Assembly: GCA_030248215.1 (NCBI GenBank)
Contig: JASANG010001103.1
Span: forward strand, 1 to 64,000
DNA from: Enoplolaimus lenunculus
Lineage: Eukaryota > Nematoda > Enoplea > Enoplida > Thoracostomopsidae
Length of the DNA: 64,000 bases
Direction: 5' to 3'
Each line of letters opens with the position of its first letter. Within the stretch, counting starts at the first letter, position 1. This document shows, in pieces, positions 49,671-60,197 of the stretch. The notes below the pieces were generated by a model. The model worked only from the letters and a program-made list of their open reading frames with translations, ran no database searches and was not told where the DNA came from. The position numbers and the translations under genes were made by a program.

Positions 49671-49949
49671 TTAAAGCCCTATTCATAGGTGCAAGTTTTT
49701 GTCACGCCACTCGTAGCTGCAAATTGCACGCAGAATTTGCATTTTTTCATCAGTCAATGAGAAAGCGGCTGCAATAAATTCATAAACTTGCATGGTTTTA
49801 CACATGTAAACTAAATTGCAAGCTATGATTTTTATTGAATTATTTGCAGCTGCAAGTTTTTCGAACGGGATTTTGGACAAAACTTTTCAAGTGCAAGTTG
49901 CAGCTGCATGTTCCCGCACCTTAAACTTGCACGCGTGAATAGGGCGTAA
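49671..49949. mobile_element. TTAA-flanked MITE family B, copy 3
   Basis: TTAAAGCCCTATTCATAGG at the left and CACGCGTGAATAGGGCGTAA at the right; GCAGCTGCAAGTTTTT inside. Confidence 0.75.
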
Positions 49950-50084
49950 TCAAATCATAGCAGACTCAACTGCTTGACAGCTACGAAACTTAACCATTCT
50001 CACATAGAATATATTTACGATATCAGAACTCAGCACAGGGCAAACTACGCGAAAATTTAAGCACAAATGCACAGTATTAAATGT

Positions 50085-50740
50085 GTGGCCCATGTATAGA
50101 ACAGGGCCGGATCGTTTTCCGGAGAGGCTATAATAGAGTCAGTTTAACCCTGTCTCACACGAATATTTTCTATTTCCCCTGAGACCTACTTTTATGCTAG
50201 GATTCGAACTCCGGTGACTGGAGTGGGAAACGTATACCATCACCACTCGGCTATAGGAGCTTGACGCTCGAGCCCGAGGGGGCTCTTACGTCTTGTGGTG
50301 ATTTAGTACTATGTATGTGGGTTGCAATTGTTAAACACGGTGCGCTATATATTATTTAATGTATATATACTGCGCTGAGTTGCCTATAGGCAACTAAATG
50401 TGAAAAGGGGTTAAGCTTTAGACTAATTTTGTTTTGCTTAGGCTTAGACTTAGGCTTAGGTTTAGAAATAGGCTCATTCATACGCTTAGGCTTAGACTAA
50501 GGCTTAGGAATAGGCTCATCCATACGCTTAGGCTTAGGCTTTGGCTTAGGCTTACTAATAGGCTGATCCATACGCTTAGGCTTAGACTTAGGCTTAGGCT
50601 TAGGAATAGGCTCATCCATACGCTTAGACTTTAGGCTTATGCTTAGGCCTAGGAATAGGCTCATCCATACGCTTAGGCTTAGACTTTGGTTTAGGAATAT
50701 GCTTGTACTACTGTTCCATCCCTGTTCTATACATGGGCCA
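50085..50740. mobile_element. TTAGGC TIR element split by a piggyBac-like MITE
   Basis: Outer ends TGGCCCATGTATAGAACAGG and ATCCCTGTTCTATACATGGG are good inverted repeats. The element is interrupted at CAGT|TTAA|GCTTTAGAC by the MITE at 50144-50416; beyond it TTAGGC blocks alternate with AATAGGCTCATCCATACGC spacers. Confidence 0.82.
50144..50416 (-). mobile_element. piggyBac-like MITE with tRNA-like segment, copy 3
   Basis: TTAA at both borders (50144-50147, 50413-50416); ends TTAACCCTGTCTCACAC and AATGTGAAAAGGGGTTAA. On the minus strand it carries the hairpin GAGCCCCC/GGGCTC and the A/B box pair. The paralogous empty site at about 41760-41780 has one TTAA, which fixes the duplication as TTAA. 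Confidence 0.88.
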
Positions 50741-50870
50741 CATGTGCTATACACGGTGCGCGCCGCCGAACTCCGACGTGAGACACAATAATATTTTTTA
50801 ATTAATAATTGCTGCACGCCACCAAATAGATTGTGAACATAATAGCACTGCTCATATTATAGCGTAACCC
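50737..50870. mobile_element. GC-rich MITE fragment with TATAGCGTAACCC end
   Basis: The right end TATTATAGCGTAACCC matches the inverse of GGGTTGCGTTATA. The other end (GTGCGCGCCGCCGAAC) is shortened where it meets the TTAGGC element. A minus-strand ATTAAA near 50797 is the first poly(A)-like hexamer I see downstream of the ASCL-type gene. Confidence 0.5.
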
Positions 50871-50939
50871 AAACAATTAGCATTCGCGTATATGCAGTAC
50901 AATATATCCAAAAACGTTCAGCTTGATCATCTTCCATTG

Positions 50940-51058
50940 TTACGCTCCTATACTTGAGTTGTGATGGAAACAACTTCCCACAAGAGAGACGGTGGTTCGA
51001 ATCTTATCTTAATTCTCAGATGAACTCGAAAATAACCGCGTGAGAAAAGGATAAAGAC
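50940..51058 (-). repeat. Diverged tRNA-like repeat next to the ASCL-type stop codon
   Basis: On the + strand CGCTCCTATACTTGAGTTG..., CTTCCCAC..., GGTGGTTCGAATCTTATC, ATTCTCAG and GAGAAAAGGATAAAG follow the same order as the tRNA-like part of the piggyBac-like MITE. The B box GGTTCGAATC is intact. It ends about 30 bp from the gene's stop codon, so it lies in the likely 3' UTR, in antisense to the gene. The strand given follows the gene; the boxes themselves read on +. Confidence 0.5.
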
Positions 51059-51089
51059 ACCGTACGCCGAAGCGGCACTATGACCCCCA

Positions 51090-51783
51090 CTAAAAACCAT
51101 CGAGTTGCGTTGTATAACTATAATCAGAGTCTTCAATTGAGCCGATTCCGTTTTCGGCACGTCTAAAGTCGTCATTTTCACAATACGCAGGCGGCATTCG
51201 CCTTTGATCCAAAGCGCGGTTATCCGTTCGATCCGGTGTGAGTCTTTGTGTTCTTCTCGGTGCTGACGGAGTCACTTCACTTTTCTTGGGTTTCAATTTG
51301 CAACTGCAAGTGTTCCAATGATCATTGTCGTCAAGTAACATTTGCATATGACCGATGTATCGAATTGCAAGTCGCAGTGTTTCCACTTTGCTCAATCGCT
51401 TATCGCGATATTCGTGGCCAAGCGGTAAATACTGCCGGAGACGTTCGTAGCCGTCGTTGACGCAACGAACGCGGTGTCTTTCACGTTCGTTGCGTTTATA
51501 AATCGCTCCAGTGCCACTGTGGTGGCCAAAGGCAACTGCTGTAAAGTACGCGGAAGACTCAAAGCCGGTCGGTGGTGTTACGCCTGTATCTGGATGACCC
51601 AGGTACGCTATTGGACCTGACCCTCGGTCTAAACTGGTGTCATCCAGATTGTCGAATCTGATTCCAAGTTCAAACGGCAGAGGAATACTGCATTCTGGAG
51701 CGAATGGATCTTTCTTTTTCTTCTTTGACGGCGGTTTTGATATTGCACCTGTTGTACTCGGATTTTCGTTGTTGCTGCTATTG

Positions 51784-51821
<38 letters not shown>

Positions 51822-52829
51822 GTTGTTGTTGTTGTTGTTGTTCTTTTTCTTGCTGTTGCTGTTGTTGTCGTCGTCGTCGTTGTTGTTGTTATTCTTTTTG
51901 TTGTTGTTGTACTTATTATTGTTGTTGTTCTTGCCCCCGCCGGTATTTTTATTATTGAAATGACCATTATTATTATTATTATTATTAATATAGTAATTAT
52001 TATTATTGTTATTATAATTAATATTATTTTTATTTTTAATGTTATTGCTGTTGTCGTTTGAATCAGCATCGCGTGATTGATAAATCGTTGCAGTTTCTGC
52101 GATTGCATGCAGCTGTTGTTCTTGTTGCGACGTCTTCGTTGCTGTTGACATTCGAGTTTTCCGTGACGTATTGAACGTTTTTAATTCCAAACTGGATCCT
52201 TTCCGTTTTGCCGACCGCATTTTTCGGCTTTGCTTTTGTTGTTGTTGATGCAGTTGTTTTTGTTGTTTCTGTTTATTTTGTTGTTGCAGTTGTTGTTTTT
52301 CTTCTTTTTCTTCTCGTCCGTGTTGTCGTTTCTGTTGTTGTTCGTATTGTTGCCGCTGTTCAAACGTCGCTTGTACAAGTTGATAATAGTCACTGGTAAA
52401 CATTCCGGTACCAGCAGCATCCAATATTTTCACAGCGCCCAACCAATTGCCGTCTATGTTCGATTGCAAATTTGTCAAAGACTCATGATCTCCGTTAAAA
52501 TTGCCGAAATATTCTCGGTCATATGGAGTCACATCTGCGGCTGGCATTCCTCCATTGACAGTTTTAGACCAAAGATCAAACTGAGAATATGAATCAAAAC
52601 ATTCCAGAATACCGTTCGCCGTTGCCGATGCTTCGGTTGACGAATCTTGGCCAGTTTGAAATATTTCGTTAAACGACTGATATGGGTATAGCGTAGTCGA
52701 TACATTATTACTGTTTACTGGTAACTGGTTTAAAGTCTGCCAAGCGGACGGAACCATATTATATTGACTCGTTGTTGTGGATGAGTTGTAGTTGTCCTTG
52801 TTGTCGTTATTATTATCATTATTATTATA

Positions 52830-52865
<36 letters not shown>

Positions 52866-52955
52866 GTTGTTGTTGTTGTTGTTGTTGTAAACAAATTCAA
52901 CCGGATGTAAATTGCTAAACTGAGAATAGTACGAGTATCCGTATGGAAAATCCAT
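51090..52955 (-). CDS. ascl: Achaete-scute-like (ASCL3/4/5 type) bHLH transcription factor
   Basis: A 621-residue single ORF on the minus strand. Residues about 488-543 form a bHLH domain: basic region RNERERHRVRCVN with the E-box-contacting Glu and Arg, helix 1, a loop containing GHEYRDKR, then LSKVETLRLAIRYI as helix 2. The RVRCVN..GY..LR..LP and DKRLSKVETLR pattern is nearest to vertebrate ASCL3/4/5 and differs from proneural ASCL1/2. Such proteins bind E-boxes in the nucleus as dimers with class I (E) proteins. Before the domain come long Asn runs (about 24-57 and 305-415), a Gln-rich stretch (about 195-245) and a PSKKKKK basic patch. The protein is far longer than typical ASCL factors (150-250 aa) because of these tracts. 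The start MDFPYGYSYYSQF is the first Met and opens an aromatic-rich N-terminus. No intron is needed. Activator or repressor role is unknown. Confidence 0.9.
51760..52060 (-). repeat. AAT/AAC trinucleotide tracts inside the bHLH gene
   Basis: Long (ATT)n/(GTT)n on the + strand encode Asn runs in the gene's frame; a second block lies at 52805-52885. Long poly-Leu, poly-Cys/Tyr or poly-Thr/Ile ORFs on other frames are shadows of these tracts. Such repeats are prone to length variation between alleles. Confidence 0.9.
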
Positions 52956-54014
52956 GTTTGCTAAAGTTTCAAATGAAATTTTTAATATTTTGAATTCATT
53001 ATATGAGTTTGGGGCGAAATATATTTGCTAACAAGAATTATTTTCTGAAATGCATTAAATATTACAAAAATAGCGTTATATATCATCATTTAAGCTCTAT
53101 TCATATTTGGTGTTTTCGTATTAAGTCCATGCTGGGTTTTAAGTCTTAGACCAAATTTATTAAGAATGAATTTGTTGCCGGCATTCAGACGTTTACAAGA
53201 AATATTTCATTAAACAAAAATTTTAGAATTCAATACAACTGATCAAAGTAGTTCCAAGGTTTGCAACGCTGACATCACAAACCACCATGGGCGGATACAG
53301 GTACCCGTCAGGGTGTAACTGGATATTCGTTTCCGTTTCCGGTAAAAATCGGTATCCGTGTCCGTTATACAAATACCGGAACATTGCGTTACTTTCACGA
53401 TTAAAATTAGTTACAAATCACGCATATATGCTGCAGTTGTTCACTACAGATATGCTGCAACTATTCGCAATAAAATAAAAATTACGAAATTCATCTGAAG
53501 TCTTAAAAATTTCAGTGCATCCGCCATGTTTTTCATTTATAATTTTCGAAAACTCGATGCATATTTGCGCGTTTCCGTTGTGTTGACAGAAAAAGAAAAC
53601 ATCTTTGAAACGTTTATACATCGAAATCCGTGTTGTTTTTACGTAATATTCCGATCAATATCCGGTTCCGTTATTTTTACTATTCATTTACTCAATGGTT
53701 CCCTGTATTTCCTAAATAGATTATAAAAATTTATTGTTAAAACAAAATAATTTTTGTTTGTTTGTTCAATTTTCCACACAAACATCCGCCTCCAAGCTTT
53801 CTGTCCTGCCGGAGTCGGATGCTGAACTATACAGTTTTTGCTGTGATATTTTTTAGTATCTGGTTGCAGACCTAATTAGTACTATATGCTGGAACGTTGT
53901 TCAAAATACGTGTTTTAGATGGGTGTCCAAGATTTAATAATATAGATTTTACGCAAAATAAAAGTGGGTGTTTTGAACAAGAAGGTAATAATCATTAGAA
54001 CTTTCGAAAATTTG
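52956..54014. other. Upstream region of the ASCL-type gene with a GGAAACGG repeat
   Basis: About 1 kb without a gene, presumably containing the promoter of the minus-strand bHLH gene, though I see no unambiguous TATA box. At 53320-53700 lies a reverse copy of the GGAAACGG interspersed repeat (CGTTTCCGTTTCCGG, GCTGCAGTTGTTC, CGAAATTCATCT). Around 53890-53950 is a CAAAATACGTGTTTTAGATG line also seen near 37257 and 61890. Confidence 0.5.
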
Positions 54015-54236
54015 CACTGCAAAAAATGGTGAGTCAAATTGACTCTCTCCGAAATAGGCTTTTTGGCACTACACAACCTGAGGCAAATTCGACTCCACCA
54101 GAGTCAAATTCGACTCACTGCGCTACTCGGGTGAGTCAAATTTGACTCTGACGGAGTCGAATTTGATTCAGTTTGTGTAGCCCGGAAAAGTTTATTTCGA
54201 AGAGAGAGTCAGTATGACTCTCTATTTTTTGCAGTG
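54015..54236. mobile_element. CACTG hairpin MITE
   Basis: 222 bp, CACTGCAAAAAATGGTGAG to CTCTATTTTTTGCAGTG, self-complementary throughout. Confidence 0.82.
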
Positions 54237-54369
54237 TTTATCTGCGCATATACGCGAGTGCTTCGCAACCTTTATACTTATACACCGCCCGGTATGAATA
54301 TCAAAGGAGTCAGCTTAGGTCTCGGGCGTATTTGTATACCGTTAGTTTTGTAATTTTGCGGTAATATAA

Positions 54370-54600
54370 TCCGCAGGGTTTCAACCGGAACTAAATTTTG
54401 TCGGAAGCGGAATCGGAATCAAATTTTTCTGTCGGAACCGGAATTGGCATCGGAATCAAGTTTTAGTAATTCTATTAAAAAGTTAAAGGTGTATGACTTT
54501 TAACTTTTGTTGCAGTATGTATGCCTGTTTCCGTTACTGTTCACAACCGTGATAAACCGCAACTTCAAGCATCATTTTGCATGACACCGGAATTTTTAGA
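54370..54600. repeat. GGAATC-rich repeat, copy 2 (truncated)
   Basis: Same opening as 42375-42770 up to TTTCCGTTACTGTTCACA; the distal part is absent. Confidence 0.55.
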
Positions 54601-54684
54601 AAAGTTTCCAAATGTACAAAATAATGCGACAATCGGTGAATTATTCACATTTCAGAGTTGAACGCACTACCAAATTATACGATA

Positions 54685-55500
54685 GCGGCCCATGTTACTT
54701 TAAGGGGCGTCCAGGTGTCTGGTGGATCTATAAAAGAATAGGTTTAGATTCTAGATTACATTTTTTGCTTATGCTTAGGCTTAGGGGCCTAATGGGCCCA
54801 TGTGACTTTAAGGGGCGTCCAGGTGTCTGGTGGGTCTATAAAAGAGTAGGTTTAGATTCTAGAATACATGTTTTGCTTAGGCTTAGGCTTAGGGGCCTAA
54901 TGGGCCCATGTTACTTTAAGGGGCGTCCAGGTGTCTGGTGGGTCTATAAAAGAGAAGGTTTAGATTCTAGATTACATTTTTCCAACAAAACCCAAAAAAA
55001 AAAATGCTTAGGCTTAGGGGCCTAATGGGCCCATGTTACTTTAAGGGGCGTCCAGGTGTCTGGTGGGTCTATAAAAGAGAAGGTTTAGATTCTAGATTAC
55101 ATTTTTTGCTTATGCTTAGGCTTAGGGGCCTAATGGGCCCATGTGACTTTAAGGGGCGTCCAAGTGTCTGGTGGGTCTATAAAAGAGTAGGTTTAGATTC
55201 TAGAATACATGTTTTGCTTAGGCTTAGGCTTAGGGGCCTAATGGGCCCATGTTACTTTAAGGGGCGTCCAGGTGTCTGGTGGGTCTATAAAAGAGAAGGT
55301 TTAGATTCTAGATTACATTTTTTGCTTAGGCTTAGGGGCCTAATGGGCCCATGTGACTTTAAGGGGCGTCCAGGTGTCTGGTGGGTCTATAAAAGAGTAG
55401 GTTTAGATTCTAGATTACATTTTTTTTGCATAGGCTTAGACTTAGACTTAGGCTTAGAAACACATTTTTGCAACGCTTAGGCTTAGGCTTATGAATACAC
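54685..55500 (+). repeat. Higher-order tandem array derived from a TTAGGC TIR element
   Basis: Seven units of about 102-108 bp, each with GGCCCATGT(T/G)ACTTTAAGG, GGCGTCCAGGTGTCTGGTGG, GTCTATAAAAGAG, TTTAGATTCTAGA and TTAGGC hexamers. Units alternate between TTACTTT and TGACTTT types with linked downstream variants, so units 1-3 and 4-6 form a higher-order repeat of about 320 bp. An A-rich scrap near 54985-55005 interrupts unit 3. Lengths are multiples of three, so the array reads as open frames with a GRPGVWWVYKR motif; I regard this as chance. Confidence 0.85.
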
Positions 55501-55676
55501 TTAATTCGCTGTTACGCCCGTTAAAGTATCATTGGACCGTTAGCTCACTGATCAACGCTGGTTTGCTCTCACAAGGCAACAAATTTTCAATGAACCTTTG
55601 AACTGAGCAGTAAACAATCGCTTGCGTGTATACCCCGTTTAGAAATTTCCCTAAATCCCTCTCCAACTCGCTACAG

Positions 55677-55847
55677 ACCCGTAACCAGCTCAACCTGCTG
55701 CGGGGGGGCTAAAAATTTCCACGAGGGGTATACAAGGGTTTTCACTGACGTTGCCAGCAAGGTTGAAAATTTTCTATGGGGGAGGGTGAATTTAGTTCAG
55801 GGGGAAGTTGAGCTTTTCCTGCACCCCCCACCGCGACTACGGGTCCA
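55677..55847. mobile_element. GTAGCC-type repeat
   Basis: CCCGTAACCAGCTCAACCTG at one end and CGCGACTACGGGTCC at the other; interior GGGGTATACAAGGG and CAAGGTTGAAAATTTTC. Confidence 0.65.
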
Positions 55848-56225
55848 ACCTCGCACCAGAACAAAGTAGTTAATTTCTCAAAAGGTGCCGACAAGCCGAA
55901 ATGTAAACACAAGCTTATTATTGTTTCATACTGCTGGAATCAATGATATAAATAGTAAATTAAAGTGGCTTCTTGATATTGAGACTAAACAGTTCAGACG
56001 ATCAAACATACATTTCATGTGTTTGCGTCAGTTTTGCGAAACATACTTAATAGCGTGGGTTTGTTCAGTCCACGGTTGGAACCGGCCCGGACCAAGGCTC
56101 ACCGACCCGCGCCGACAATCGGCCCAAATCTACAGCGCGCAGGCCTTAACAGGTAGGGCCCGGACTTGGGTCCAACTGCCGGTTATTTAACTACGCCGGA
56201 CCAGGAATTTGTATAAGTTTTGGCA

Positions 56226-56478
56226 TACATTGTAAATTCAAATGAGTTGATGAACCAATTCAGCTGACGAGTTGGTTATTTTTTGAATTAATATCAGTAA
56301 ACATTAACTCACTATGAGTTGAGTGTATTCTCACTCTGAGTTGAGTTGACTCTGGGTGAGTTGATTAGGTAACTCAGAATGAATTGAGTCAACTCAAAAG
56401 TGTGAGTTCTGATAATCCTAACTCAGACTGAGTGATGATTCAACTTATTCTGAATTAAAATCAACTCACTACAGAGTA
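56226..56478. mobile_element. GAGTTGA MITE
   Basis: Starts TACATTGTAAATTCAAATGA; the right end (TCAACTCACTACAGAG) is worn. Typical interior GAGTTGAGT/ACTCAGACTGAGTGA. Confidence 0.7.
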
Positions 56479-57315
56479 AATACCTGGGTTTGGCAGGGTA
56501 TTTTGAATCGAAACTGCTGATTTTGTTATGGAGTCGACGGAAATTGAAGTTTCAATGTGGAATTAAAAATTTTAGAAAATTTACCATTTCTAAATTAACG
56601 TATTTGTATCATTTCATGAGAATTGTATTAATATTAAAATTTATACAAAATGGATTACTGTAAATGATTTATTTGAACAAAGCAACCTGAATAAATTCAA
56701 TGTCATCATTGAAACCCAACTGAAATTCATTGTGTTATATTTGTGGTAAATAGCGATGGAACCGGGCCGTAGTCACAGAGAGCGGACGGCGAAGCATCAG
56801 AATTCGGTCTGAAAATCTTGATTCGGTCCGTATCCGGTCCGGTTAATTTTTTTACTTTTCTTCCAATTGGTAAGTCATGTAATTTTTGGGATTTCCACAA
56901 ATTTCTGCTTCCCTTTACAAGTTGTATTGAACACAACTCTGGTGGTACAGCCAGTTATATATATATTATATACGTATATATACATATGTATACATTATAT
57001 TTATGCATTATGTTGATGTATATATAGACCGTTCATTGGTTATTTTTCGTATAGTTGAAAAATATTTTCATCAGTTCGAAACCATTTGGAGGTGGGTGCC
57101 ACCATTATCATCCCCATGTCACCGGTGTCGAATGTTTCTAACAATTTACTAAACGACACCCATGTCATTACAGAAATTACTGAAATCTTGTGCATCGGCA
57201 GAAATCCCAGTTGTATCCTGACACTTTGAGCAAAAAATCATTTTTCTAAAATAAATTCAATGTCACATGTTTGTCATTTGTCACCCAAATTCTAAAGGAG
57301 TAAGGCATCATAAAT

Positions 57316-57754
57316 TTGGCCATTGTATAGAACAGGTCCGTAACAGTAGTATGAACAGCACTTAAACCTAAGTCTAAGCTTGAGAATTCGGTTATACCTA
57401 AACGTGCAAGTTTTTGCTGCGAGAAATTGCAGCTGCAACTTGCACTTGCAAGTTTTGTCCAAAATCCCGTTCGAAAAACTTGCAGCTGCAAATAATTTCT
57501 TAAAAATTATAGTCAAGAATTTACTTCATATGTGTGAATAACCATGCAAGTTCGCTGAATTTATTGCAGCCGCTTTCTCATTGGCTGATGATAAAATGCA
57601 AGTTCTGATGCAAGTTCTTGCAGCAAAAACATGAACGTGTGAATAGGGCTTCAGTCAAAGCATAACCTTAAAGCTTGAGCAGAAATCTAGTGTAAAGCTT
57701 AAGCTTATTGCTGTCCACAGAAAAACGTTCCGCTCCCGATGTTTACATAGGCCA
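57316..57754. mobile_element. TTAGGC TIR element carrying an inserted family-B MITE
   Basis: Outer ends TGGCCATTGTATAGAACAGG and CCCGATGTTTACATAGGCCA. The middle (57409-57652) is a family-B MITE (GCAAGTTTTTGCTGCGAG ... GTGTGAATAGGGCTT) with one end shortened. AAAGCTTAAGCTTATTGC and CTGTCCACAGAAAAACG flank it. Confidence 0.7.
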
Positions 57755-58556
57755 TTAATTTTCACTCTTGCTTTGAAATTATTTACCCGCGAGTAAGTAT
57801 ATATGCTAACGCTAAAATATTCTTAACCGACATTGTGTAAACCAGATGTGCATCAAAACCTAAATCAATGCCTAATCGTGAAACTGAGCCTAAGCCTACT
57901 ACTGGATCAAAACCATACAAAAATTACAGCATAAGCCTAAGCGGAGGCATCCAGTATTATTCCCAAACGCAAGTAGGGTTTAGGACAAATATGGCAGTTA
58001 GGGGAATTTCTGAATTTAATCTTCAAAAAAAGTATTACGCCACAAAATATAGAAATTACATTCGTAAATTTAGGAAAATTTCATAAATTAAGGAAATGTT
58101 TTTTGCCGTTTTAATCTCGAAACTTGTATAATTTCGAACTTTTGCAGAAAATTTTCCAAAATAATTGTAATACTTTTCAATTGCATCTTGTTAAATTGAT
58201 TATAAGTTCTTAAATTATTTTGTTTATATAAATATATATATATATATCTATATTTGGTAAGACAAAGAATGTTTCAAATTATAAATTGTGTTGCCATTTC
58301 TGTAGTTGATCGAAATTGAATTCCGCAAAATTTGAACGGTTTTCGCTATTTTAAAGCTAAAACATAAAAACAAATCATATCAAAAATTGTTCATTTAATT
58401 ATTTTACGTTATTTCAAACCTTTTACTTATAACATTTGTTTTCCGTTTCCTGAATTTTGCTGGTTAAAGTTTGCGTTTTTGGAATTTCCATTCCGGTTAC
58501 AGTCCGTCCACCAAATGATGATAAACATGAAAATCAATTGAGAAACAATTTAACTT

Positions 58557-58827
58557 TTAACCCTTTCTCACATGAATATTTTCTATTTCCCCTGAGACCT
58601 ACTTTTATGCTAGGATTCGAACTCCAGTGACTGGAGTGGGAGGCGTATACCATCACCACTCTGCAATAGGAGCTTGACGCTCGAGCCCGAGGGGGCTCTC
58701 ACGTCTGGTGGTGATTTAGTACTATGTATACGTGTTGCAATTGTTAAACACGGTGCGATATATACTATTTAACGTATATACACTGCGCTGAGTTGCCTAC
58801 AGGCAACTCAATGTGACAAGGGGTTAA
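58557..58827 (-). mobile_element. piggyBac-like MITE with tRNA-like segment, copy 4
   Basis: TTAA at both borders; ends TTAACCCTTTCTCACATG and ATGTGACAAGGGGTTAA. The minus strand has the hairpin GAGCCC/GGGCTC, the A-box region (here GCAGAGTGGTGATGG, changed) and an intact B box GAGTTCGAATCC. Confidence 0.85.
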
Positions 58828-58845
58828 GTATTAATATTGATTTAC

Positions 58846-59545
58846 GATTGCGCTATATATTTCTTGACATCCGGCGCTGTCCGTCACCCGTACGGCGCCA
58901 TCCGTTACACGTGCGGCAACTTCCGTCACTCGTACGCACCGTCCGTCACCGTGCGTCGCCGTCCGTCATCGTACGTCATCGTCCGTTATCGTCCGTCATC
59001 GTCCGTCATCATCCGTTATCGTCCGTCACCGTCCGTAATCGTCCGTCATCGTCCGTCATCGTCCGTCATCGTCCGTCACCGTCCGTCATCGTCCGTCATC
59101 GTCCGTCATCGTCCGTCATCGTCCGTCACCGTCCGTCACCGTCCGTCATCGTCCGTCATCGTCCGTCATCGTCCGTCATCGTCCGTCATCGTCCGTCATC
59201 GTCCGTCATCGTCCGTCATCGTCCGTCATCGTCCGTCATCGTCCGTCATCGTCCGTCACCGTCCGTCATCGTCCGTCATCGTCCGTCATCGTCCGTCATC
59301 GTCCGTCATCGTCCGTCATCGTCCGTCATCGTCCGTCATCGTCCGTCATCGTCCGTCATCGTCCGTCATCGTCCGTCATCGTCCGTCATCGTCCGTCATC
59401 GTCCGTCATCGTCCTTCTCTGTACGTCACCGTACATCATTGTGCGCTATCCTACGTGAATTACGCACGTACGATATCGGATGGTGACAGACGGTATTGGA
59501 CGGCGACGGACGGCACGGAACGGCGCTGAACGACAAGAATAGCGC
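58846..59545. mobile_element. GC-rich MITE expanded by a 10-bp minisatellite
   Basis: Left end ATTGCGCTATAT..CTTGACATCCGG resembles the family end GTTGCGTTATACTTGACGTCC. From about 58975 to 59415 the interior is about 44 units of GTCCGTCATC, with rare GTCCGTCACC variants. After the array comes an inverted part (GACGGCACGGAACGGCGC). The short sibling at 63536-63765 has the same layout without expansion. Open frames reading RHRPSSSVIV arise because 30 bases (three units) make ten codons. Confidence 0.85.
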
Positions 59546-59806
59546 CAGCCTTACGCGAACATCTTTAATTATAATAATATAATTTTAATTTCAAAGCAAT
59601 AAACAAGCAATTTACACCGCAGCAAATATGAACCCATACTGTCAAATGGGGCTATCACTAATCACCAGTTAATAACAGGTTCTCCGCCAATCGACCTGAT
59701 ACAGCTGCAGTTTTGAAACTTCTGACAGTTTAACAAGGTAATTTTAAAACGTCGCCAAACTTCGATTTGCATCATTTGCTGTTTTTAGAGTCACAAAATC
59801 TATCAT

Positions 59807-60116
59807 TTAAGCCCCATTCACACGTGCAAGTTTTTGCAACGAGGACTCGCAGCGGCAACTTGCACGAAATATTTGCAGCTGCAAGTATTTTCAAAGGACC
59901 ATTTCTATTGACCAGTCAAACTGCATCTGCAAGAAAATCAATCGACTTTCAACTGCGTTCACAGGTGCGAATTAAATTAAATCTTAAATTTCACGAATTC
60001 CAATAAATAATTCGCAGCTGTAAGAACATCAAAGCTGCTTTGTGACCAAACTTGCGCATGCAAGTTGGACGTGCAAGTTTTTGCTACAAAAACTTTCACG
60101 TGTGAATAGGGCTTAA
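59807..60116. mobile_element. TTAA-flanked MITE family B, copy 5
   Basis: Ends TTAAGCCCCATTCACACGTG and CACGTGTGAATAGGGCTTAA, with TTAA at both borders. It ends only 49 bp beyond the poly(A) signal of the synaptotagmin-like gene. Confidence 0.82.
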
Positions 60117-60164
60117 CTAGTTATAAGTGCTGCACACATTCGACAATACGGCTATAGCTAACGC

Positions 60165-60170
60165 TTTATT
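60165..60170 (-). promoter_or_regulatory. Poly(A) signal AATAAA of the synaptotagmin-like gene
   Basis: Canonical AATAAA on the minus strand, about 28 bases after the TGA stop. It implies a very short 3' UTR that ends close to the family-B MITE. Confidence 0.6.
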
Positions 60171-60197
60171 CCTAAAAATTTTGCACACTAAATAAAT

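Noticed and set aside
51637-51963. Poly-Leu ORF and poly-Cys/Tyr ORF antisense to the bHLH gene
   Set aside because: Shadow frames of the AAT/AAC tracts of the real minus-strand gene.
54612-55480. ORFs with repeated GRPGVWWVYKR motif
   Set aside because: Tandem array of a transposon-derived unit of length divisible by three; same repeat occurs without an ORF at 49155-49275.
58975-59415. Possible CRISPR array (also 3877-4045 and 54685-55500)
   Set aside because: Units are contiguous with no unique spacers, and the genome is eukaryotic.
58837-59529. 230-aa and 212-aa ORFs with RHRPSSSVIV repeats
   Set aside because: Both are frames of the 10-bp minisatellite; several frames are open at once, which argues against coding.
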